DNA of 64,000 bases. Origin: Aquatica leii (Eukaryota; Arthropoda; Insecta; Coleoptera; Lampyridae). Each line of letters opens with the position of its first letter. Position 1 is the first letter of the stretch. The position numbers and the translations under genes were made by a program. The stretch lies in the NCBI GenBank assembly GCA_035610365.1, contig CM069435.1, forward strand, positions 3,684,001-3,748,000, given 5' to 3'. Positions 56,904-64,000 of the stretch are shown here, piece after piece. The notes below the pieces were generated by a model that had not been told where the DNA came from, did not search any database, and saw only the letters and a program-made list of their open reading frames with translations.

Positions 56904-56960
56904 TTTGGTAGTGATTTGTAAGCTGCTGGTACAAACTATGATTTACTTTAGGTTTTAATG

Positions 56961-56970
56961 CCTTTTTATA
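56961..56970 (-). promoter_or_regulatory. TATA box of peptide gene G
   Basis: TATAAAAAGG on the minus strand, 58-67 bp upstream of the ATG, as in the other members of the family. Confidence 0.65.
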
Positions 56971-56974
56971 GTAG

Positions 56975-58040
56975 AAAACGTAATTTACATTGCAATGTGG
57001 TTTGCTAATTAATAGATCAAAATAGGCGTGGTGCATCAGGATAATGAAAATAAAAACAATAAAAATTATAAACAGGTTGTTTTAACATTTTAAATATTAA
57101 TGATTTTTCTTGCATACCTACATTACTTTTAGTTAGGTAATGTAGGATGTATTTTGCAATTATGTATATGTGATGCGATACAACAGTGTTAAAATAATTT
57201 TATTATAAATAACTAAAAATAAATAAACGTAAAATTGTTAAATTGATCAAATTAGCCAACGTTTAAAAATCCATTGTAATAGTAAAATAATATTTGTAAA
57301 AGCCATCTTCTGAAAGACAATTTAAACGTATCATTTTTTTCTATTAGATTAAAGCATTTACATTCTATTTGAAATTTTTGTATAATTTTACTTTTTATAA
57401 CGATTTTATGTGTCCTTCTGGATAAAATATGACAGTTATAAAAAAAATTGTTTAGGGTTACATTTCTTTTTTTTTTTAGAAAACATTTTATTAATTTCAT
57501 CACTATATGTTTAAAATTTATCAGGTTCATTGCTTATGAACATATGGCTTTTGTAAAAAAATACTTGCTTCTCAATTCATAGTAGATTCAGCTATTTGCA
57601 TTTGTTTGCATTTCTGTTTTAGTATTAAATTTATTTATTTATAACTAATTAAAACTAATTTAAAAAACTACATAACTAATAAAACTAATTGTTTTTCTAT
57701 ACGTATCTATTTATTTTCAAATAAAGTCCGGTATGACAAATGTTGGAACAAAAATAGAAATATGTATAAAAGTAGGCTGACAAATTTTTGAGAGTAGTTT
57801 TATATCTAATCAATAGAAATGCAACGTTAGCCATCGATTGAAAAATACTAACAACTTTATAGTATAAAAAAATTATTTTAGATTGTTCTTTTATTTTTAT
57901 TTCTTGATGAAAGAGTAAAACGTTTTTTAAACTCTGCCTTTTTGCATCAGAAAATGTGAGACAACAAAATCACGATTATGATAACTACAACCATTACGAC
58001 TTTTTAACAAATCTTTTATTGAAAAATTTACAAAGCAGAA
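56975..58040. other. AT-rich stretch without recognised genes
   Basis: No supported feature. A reverse-strand frame at 57,252-57,530 is low-complexity and not called. Confidence 0.5.
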
Positions 58041-59778
58041 AAGTGATAACTAAAGAGCGGTAGTCAGGCAAATGCCTGGAGCCTGCCTATTTTGCCTTTT
58101 TGTGTAACTTTTTGTCTTTTTTGCCTTTTTAAAGAGTATCATTTTATATTGCCTTTTTACATATAAATTTTGGAAAGGTTGTGTATACAGTGTTTTAATA
58201 GGTAGATTACAATAACGCATTACAGAATTTTACTTAAATTACGTACAATAATATAATTAACATTTTTTGCTCAAATGGTTTTACCACGAACCTATAAATA
58301 ACAACAGAGATTTTCATATTTTGTTAAACAATGGTTTCCAGAAAACATTAAATACAAAAGCGGCTTATAGAGAAGAACTATTGTAAGAATTTTTACTAGG
58401 ATTATGTACAATGACAGGGTTAACAGAACACTATTTACTAAACCGGAAGGATTTCGGAATGAATCATATTTTATAGGTCTACTTAGTACCTAAGTAAAGC
58501 AAACAAAAGATAATTTTTATTCTGTCCGGTGGGATTCCTTTAATGACTGAAACACATGACTAAAATATTCTTTGTTTGTTATAAATATCTGTGATATTGT
58601 CACACTGTGATAGTCTACTGCTGTTGTGCTGTGAGTAAGTTTTAAAAAATGCCACCTAATAAACAATCAAAATTTGAAATTTATTAGAAGTGGAGTGAAT
58701 TGGACAATAATCTAACAACTGACGGTGAAAACCTTTTTTGTCAAGTTTGTTCAAAATCAGTAAGTTTGTATTATCGTAATTTAAATGTTTTTAATTAGTA
58801 GTATATGTATTATTTTAGATCGGTGCTACTAAAAAAGTACCATGTAAAACAACACTTGGGTAGTGGTTTACATTTGAAAAATATTAAAAAAATTATGAAA
58901 CAACCATTGTAAAAAACGTTATAGAATATCAACAGAATAAACCTGGCCCATCAAAAACAACTTTTGCTCTAGAATTGTGCAAAGCATTGGTGTCGGCTCA
59001 AATTCTTCTTGAAAAATTTGATAATATTAATTTTTGCAATTTCCTCGAAAAATACACTGAACAAGTTGTTCCAGATGAATCAACTTTGAGAAAAAATTAT
59101 TTAGACATATGTTACCAATCGGTAAGCAGTTTAATTAAAGTATTAATGGTTTTCAAAATGCTGGTTTACCTTTTATAGAAAATACAGACAATACGGAATG
59201 ACATTGGGGACCATTACATTTGGACTTCGGTTGATGAAACAACCGATTGCAAAGATCGATATATATATATCAAATTTTGTTGTTGGTAAATTTTCTGAAC
59301 TAGAACCAAAAAAGCTCATTTGCTAGCATCCAAAGAAATTCCACAGACCAATCACAAAACAGTTGCAAATTTTTTCGATGATTGTTTACGTAAGTTGTTT
59401 TTAATGATGGATTAATACAATCCTATCTATTAATTACAATTATACAATTTTATGTTTGTAGGACTTCTGTATCCCAATGGCGTAAAAAAGATAAGATTCT
59501 TTATATTTTATCCGAATTTAAAACATTTAACTTGTTTAGCACATGGAATACAAGAGTGTGTAAATTCATTAGAGACGAGTTTGCAATAGTAAACAAGTTT
59601 ATTTCTGCCACCAAAAAGTTAAAAATCTCTAACATATTAGATTCTTTGTTTGATTATTGGATCTTGTTTCAGGTTTATGTGAAAGCGCCATTACGGATAA
59701 GGGCCTATAAAAAAAAACTTCCAGATGTCAAACTTCCACCGAAACACACATTTTAAAAAATTTAAAGAGGTACAGACT

Positions 59779-60926
59779 CAGTGATGGGCGTTTTGAAGTA
59801 AAGAATTAATTTTACATTTTACATGTAAAGACATGTCAACAATGTAAAAAACGTCAACAATGTAAAATAAAAGTTGTAGATTATGATATTTTTAATACAT
59901 TTAAGCTACGTCTAGAGTTTTTTATGCTAGTTTTGTTTTAGACCTTCGAGCAAATGCTGTAGCTAAATAACTTGCGTTAGTTATCTAGTTCTCTTAGGAT
60001 TTATTGTTTTTAGATTTTCATAATTGTCAGTTTAATTTATACAGCCTGGCGAAGAACTTAGATCAATTTCGAAAGCTTGTTTGTAAATTAATAACCCCTT
60101 AACGCACACTTTTTTTGGAAAAGAAACCGTCTAAAAAAATCAATTTTTTTTATTTAAAAAAATACATTTTGAACTTTATTTTGGCCAAAAGTAATAACAA
60201 AGTTTGATAGCTTACAATGCAAATGTAAATAATAAATATCAATAAAACCAATTTTTTTTGTTATGTTTCGTATGCGTACTTTTAATTCTCGAAAATACTA
60301 TTTGAGTGTGATAATTACAGCACCATCAAATGCGATACTACTGCTCGAGTTAATTCGAGCGTGCACATTATGGCCGGTTTAGCGCGCTCGAGTTAACACG
60401 AGCGTGCACGTTAAGGGGTTAAATAAATTCTACACGATTTACCTTAAAAAATTATTAATTATGTGAAGTTAAAACTTTATTCCTAAATTAAGTAATGTTA
60501 ATCTAGCAGTAAATGTCACAACTTTAGCCATTTCATTATCATTTGTCGTTCTTCAAAATGTGATTCAAACACTATGTTAATACAGCGACAGTTTAGATTG
60601 ATAAATATCAAAGTATTACATTATTTTGTAACTTAGTAAACTTTACTCACACCTGCTCGGTAAAAGTGATGACATATTGTAAGAATTATTGTAAATTAGT
60701 GCAAATCTTTATTATGCTCTAACCTAACACATTTCTGGCTGTTCTGTGTAAATACAAAAATAAATAAGAAGTGCTGCAAACGGTCGACATTTTAATGTTA
60801 TTGCCTACATCAATATTTCTTTACATTCTTTACATTTTACAAAAATTCAGTTCATGTAAACAATTAGATTCTTTACATGTAAACAATATAATTGTTTCCT
60901 GTATAATCTTCACACGCCCATCACTG
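59779..60926. mobile_element. hAT-type MITE nested in the hAT element
   Basis: Ends CAGTGATGGGCG on both sides as inverted repeats, a common hAT end. Subterminal tttacatgtaaa-type repeats on both sides. Flanks share only TACAG, so an exact 8-bp duplication is not preserved. 1,148 bp without coding capacity. Splits the transposase gene. Contains a piggyBac-type MITE. Confidence 0.7.
60095..60418. mobile_element. piggyBac-type MITE, copy 2
   Basis: 324 bp with ends CCCCTTAACGCACAC and, reverse complemented, CCCCTTAACGTGCACGC. Right flank TTAA, left flank ATAA (one change). Carries two CTCGAGTTAA palindromes near the right end. Same family as 32,248-32,659, opposite orientation. Confidence 0.75.
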
Positions 60927-61625
60927 GCGTACAGTTCATACTATAATCTGACATTGTCTTATACATTAATTGAATTGTCTTACTTCAGGTGGTTGAATTA
61001 TTTGACGAGACGGGCTCTGCAGCAATTGTTAAATCTCAAAATGCTTTTAATAACGAAGCCGTTAGGAGAAGACTAGTTTTTATAAAAACATACTTTTTCG
61101 GCATTCCTGACGAATTAAAGAAGCTGGAAAAAAGCGAAACCGCAATGACCGAATCTTTCGCTACATTCTAAAGAATAAGAGCAATTATAAGAGCATGTCC
61201 TGGGACCATAAGAAGAAAAAATTAATCAAAAATTGGATTCCGTCACATCAAAAAACTCTTCCTTTGACCTCTTTAAACAAAAAGGAGAGGTCAGCATCAA
61301 CAAAAATATCTTTAACAGTAACAGAAACATCGGCATTAAAATTTGCTCCACTAACATCTTGTGATGTCGAAAGAACTTTTTCCTTCTATAAAAATATTTT
61401 GAATGATAAAAGGCAACAGCTTCTTGGTGAAAATATTGAAAAATATTTGATTTGTGCTTGGAAAAATAATAGCACTTAATAAACATTGTAAAACAAAAAA
61501 ATAAACTGTACATTTTAATAGATATTTGTGCCTTTTTTATTGCCTTTTTGGCAGGTTCAATATGCCTTTTATGCCACCTTTTTTGTTGTTTTTTCTTGCC
61601 TTACTATCCGCTCTTTAGTGATAAC

Positions 61626-62028
61626 ATACTCATTTTAGTACAAAATACAACACATGGTATTTATCTCTTATTTATTAAATGGCATACAATATGACCGAGG
61701 TCAATAATTGATTATCACCGTTACCTAAAGATTTACTTTCTTTAAATTCCCGCTCATCTGTATCTGAATCACCATTATTCACTTTTAAATGTTAAAACTT
61801 TCAAAACCGTATCAACGAAACCATCTGCTTTCTACATTTCTTCCCGATCTTAATTGTTTGTTGCAGCAAAATTGCTTTCAATTGGATGTATCCATTGACA
61901 AGCTACTTGTTGTTTATCGAAGAAATCAATGACATTACGAATAATCTTTCATATTTCGAAATGAATTTCTCTGGTACTGCTTTCCATAGATTAAAATTGT
62001 TATTCAAAAAGTGACTTTAATTAATAAC
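61626..62028. other. stretch without recognised genes
   Basis: A minus-strand piece around 61,800-61,970 (for example DFFDKQQVACQWIHPIESNF) looks like it was once coding, but I do not recognise it. Confidence 0.35.
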
Positions 62029-62529
62029 TGTTACTAGTTTTCTACTATAAATACAATAAATAAATTATTGAAACGGTCGAGAAATTACTTGCAAACGCAA
62101 GAGCCTTCTAGAAGGCTGTTATCTATCTTCTAGAAGTTATAACGAAAAGTGAGGAACGATCGAGAAGGATTTCCGTATGTCTATATATAGCTACGAGACA
62201 GATCGTAGGTCAGTTATTGCTGGAATGTGAATGCATGCAGTATTAAGAAGATTAATCAAGTGAAGATAAATAAGTGATTAGCACGTGCGGAGTTTTAAAT
62301 AAATAACAGTGTACACCGAATCGTGTATGTGATTAATTAGTGTAAACAAGTGTGAAATCCGAGGACGTTATCTTATCTTAAGTGATATAAATTATAGTGT
62401 AAGTGTTTTATTAAATATTATTACATTTAATTAGTTCGGTTAATTTAAAACTGTACATATTCCTAGATTAAGTAAACGTAGTTTTTAGTCGTTATAAATA
62501 ATTAGTTTTTAATAAATAAAGACGTAACA
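62029..62529 (+). mobile_element. candidate solo LTR with heat-shock promoter
   Basis: 501 bp from TGTTAC to GTAACA, the short inverted ends usual for LTRs. Internal order fits U3-R-U5: heat-shock units cTTCtaGAAg at 62,105-62,114 and 62,127-62,136, TATATATAG at 62,182-62,190, initiator TCAGTT at 62,210-62,215, and AATAAATAAA near 62,510. No target duplication is visible, so the LTR call is an inference. The 230-bp core recurs at 59-300. Confidence 0.5.
62105..62215 (+). promoter_or_regulatory. heat-shock-type promoter
   Basis: Two perfect heat-shock units 22 bp apart, then TATA box and initiator with 28-bp spacing, the arrangement of insect hsp promoters. The downstream region is A/G-rich like an hsp leader, but no hsp gene follows in the window. 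Confidence 0.7.
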
Positions 62530-62762
62530 TTATTTTGTTTTGTAAATTAAATAGAAACAATTATGTAACAAAACATGTTATATAGTGAAGTTCTACAGCT
62601 TGATAGAAAAAAGAAACGAAAATATTTATATATCACAGTGTTGTACAACATTTTTCTTGTTATATAACATGCCTTATGTTATCCATCAGCTGTCGGTAAA
62701 AATCAAATGAAGTTATAAAAGTTTGTTTTGTAACACGGCTCACTCATTTAATTAAGTTATGT

Positions 62763-62970
62763 TGTGAGCAACCAGTGTTATGGGATCCTACCGTTATAAA
62801 CTAAAAATAGGAATAAGAAACACAATGCATGGAATGAGCTAGGAGTAGAATTTAAAACAGATGCAAATGAATTTGAAAAAAAAAATTGCATGCTTATTGG
62901 ACAATTTCAACGTGAATTGAAAAAAGAAAATAGTAGCGATAAGGCTGATGCTCCTTATAAAAGAAAGTGG
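62763..62970 (+). pseudogene. MADF-domain protein relic of PIF/Harbinger type
   Basis: Translation starts CCEQPVLWDPTVIN, shifts frame near 62,805, and continues RNKKHNAWNELGVEFKTDAN followed by MLIGQFQRELKKENSSDKAD and APYKRKW. This is a nearly whole MADF (Myb/SANT-like) domain: the LW-D-, AW-E(I/L) and FxxE tryptophan/acidic landmarks are in place. A GTAAAC donor-like sequence follows. PIF/Harbinger elements encode such a DNA-binding partner beside their transposase, and a Harbinger transposase relic lies 170 bp downstream on the other strand. Confidence 0.72.
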
Positions 62971-63140
62971 TAAACATACTTATAATTAATAAATAAATTT
63001 GCAGTCAGTAATTATTTTGCCACCGCACTTGCGCCTTCTGACTGGTAAAGAATAAAAAAAATTGTTCTTGTATTTCTTTGCTAGCACACTTGGTTTTTAT
63101 TAAGTTTTAGCAAAGTACTATTTGGCTGCTTTTCTATTCT

Positions 63141-63760
63141 CTAGCAGTAGCTATTAGTTCCCCCGTGTCTTTTGAATCAAAAGTTTCCGGTAAACAATAG
63201 AATTCGGATGACTGGCCTTTTCGCAAAAAATTGTGGAAAGAGCTTGCTAAAATTACCTTTTTTATCTTTTCAGGATCGAAAAGCATTGATTTTCTTCCAA
63301 ATAAGTTTTTGGCTACACGCCTTGCTCTGCTGTGTCTGAATTATAAATTCGACATTGCGAACTTTTATGTTGAGTGGCTAAGAACGGTGTCATAATACTT
63401 TTACTGAATTAAAAAAAAAGTTTAAAACGTATGTTTACTTTGATTTCGTTCCTCAAAAAGTGAATGAGAACGTCACAAACTTCTGGCACAATATTCGAAA
63501 ATACTTTAGTTAGAAAATTTAAATAAAAAACTTTCGTATGAATCTCTACTTGCTAAAAAACTAAACGTAACTGCTAATCTTTTTTTTACTGAAAATGCAT
63601 CTCCAAATGTTGTGTCTTTCCTGCCTATTTTATGATCGTTTTTCGTTTAAAAAGGTTGTAAAATCAGAACTTGGCATTCTTAAAAAGTATTTAAAACTAC
63701 CATCACATTGAACGCTTCTTGTCAATGGGTCCGTGTCATTTCTTGCAAGATCCGTTACAA
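63141..63760 (-). pseudogene. PIF/Harbinger transposase (HARBI1-like) relic
   Basis: Minus strand. FKYFLRMPSSDFTTFLNEKR, stop, then AFSVKKRLAVTFSFLASRDS, a shift, then FSNIVPEVCDVLIHFLRN: this is the N-terminal half of HARBI1-like transposases. The DDE core that should follow is deleted. The end is well preserved: RHSRARRVAKNLFG, then PEKIKKVILASSFHNFLRKG and YCLPETFDSKD, stop at 63,141. With the MADF relic it forms the two-gene, convergent layout of PIF/Harbinger elements. The deletion of the catalytic core makes it dead. Confidence 0.78.
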
Positions 63761-64000
63761 TAGTTGTACTATTTTTTTTTTCGAGTTTTTAATCATGGTT
63801 GTATTCAAAATCTTTATTCAGCTTTAGTTTCAAAACAGCTTTGAATAAAACTGCGAGATAAAATCACAATGTAAAGGACATTGGGGTTAAAGCAATGTTA
63901 ATGCAATTTTACAAATGCCTCCAAAGTGAACTAGTAGATGGCTGTATTTGCATTTTTGAGGCTTATAAGCAGTAGGAGATACACTTTAATGTAATCCCCA

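Larger units (their letters stand above)
58650..61479 (+). pseudogene. hAT transposase, intron-containing and broken
   Basis: Starts MPPNKQSKFEIY (stop) at 58,650 with a Cys-Cys finger start (LFCQVCSKS). The first intron runs about 58,759-58,818 (GTAAGT...TTTTAG). The next exon contains LCKALVSAQILLEKFDNINF and PDESTLRKNYLDICYQS. A second intron is at about 59,121-59,177. It continues with WTSVDETTDCKDRY (catalytic DxTTD block), a third intron (about 59,389-59,460) and further pieces. After the nested MITE it resumes at 60,989 (VELFDETGSAAIVKSQNAFN) and ends LTSCDVERTFSFYKNILNDK and EKYLICAW, the hAT dimerisation end. Several stops. Confidence 0.8.
58051..61617 (+). mobile_element. hAT element with 8-bp target duplication
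   Basis: Terminal repeats TAAAGAGCGGTAGTCAGGCA (left) and, reverse complemented, TAAAGAGCGGATAGTAAGGC (right). Flanked by the identical 8-mer GTGATAAC at 58,043-58,050 and 61,618-61,625, the hallmark of hAT. Both ends carry several TGCCTTTTT subterminal repeats, likely transposase binding sites. Length 3,567 bp, of which 1,148 bp are a nested MITE. The clean target duplication shows a simple insertion. Confidence 0.92.

Noticed and set aside
62573-62670. Inverted repeat CATGTTATATA/TATATAACATG as a tiny MITE
   Set aside because: Only 11 AT-rich bases and no target duplication.

Overview
The window is AT-rich, intron-containing DNA from an animal, most likely an insect. The reasons are: very small secreted-peptide genes with TATA boxes and short GT-AG introns, a Ty3/Gypsy element primed by a tRNA-Lys-like site, Penelope-like, piggyBac, hAT, mariner and PIF/Harbinger relics, and heat-shock-type promoter sequence. 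A beetle would fit, but that is a guess. Almost everything larger than a small peptide gene is mobile-element derived and broken. Layout. Positions 1-21,205 hold four head-to-tail copies (A-D) of a unit of about 3.65 kb. Each unit carries a decayed hAT (ZMYM1-like) transposase on +, a decayed piggyBac transposase on -, and a two-exon gene for a 55-residue secreted peptide on -. Unit C is swollen to 10.8 kb by two Penelope-like elements and a non-LTR retrotransposon fragment. Positions 21,205-30,350 hold a Mutator-domain/YqaJ-nuclease relic, a fifth peptide gene (E) in the opposite orientation, a tyrosine-recombinase relic and another piggyBac relic. Positions 30,840-34,948 are a 4.1-kb element with terminal inverted repeats, a TTA target duplication, tandem repeats near both ends and a nested piggyBac-type MITE. 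A sixth, diverged but intact peptide gene (F) follows at 35.7-35.9 kb. Positions 36,384-38,494 hold two tandem SINE-like repeats and a 131-bp perfect inverted repeat enclosing a hammerhead ribozyme motif. Positions 38,522-43,946 are a complete-length but dead Gypsy element. Positions 45,745-49,085 hold relics of an uncharacterised, probably mobile gene family and of a non-LTR reverse transcriptase. Positions 49,150-52,600 are a less AT-rich stretch that I could not assign. A mariner-type element lies at 54,172-55,951. A paralogous Tyr-rich secreted-peptide gene (G) follows at 56,690-56,903. A hAT element at 58,051-61,617 carries a nested hAT MITE with a piggyBac MITE inside it. The window ends with a heat-shock-element-bearing LTR-like sequence (62,029-62,529) and a two-gene PIF/Harbinger relic (62,763-63,760). 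How it fits together. The only plausibly functional host genes I see are six intact members of one secreted-peptide family (B, C, D, E, F, G); copy A is frameshifted. They share a first exon coding only four residues, a phase-0 intron at the same place, and a TATA-type promoter, which is degraded in copy B. Segmental duplication amplified the gene together with the transposon relics already next to it, and later transposons filled the array.
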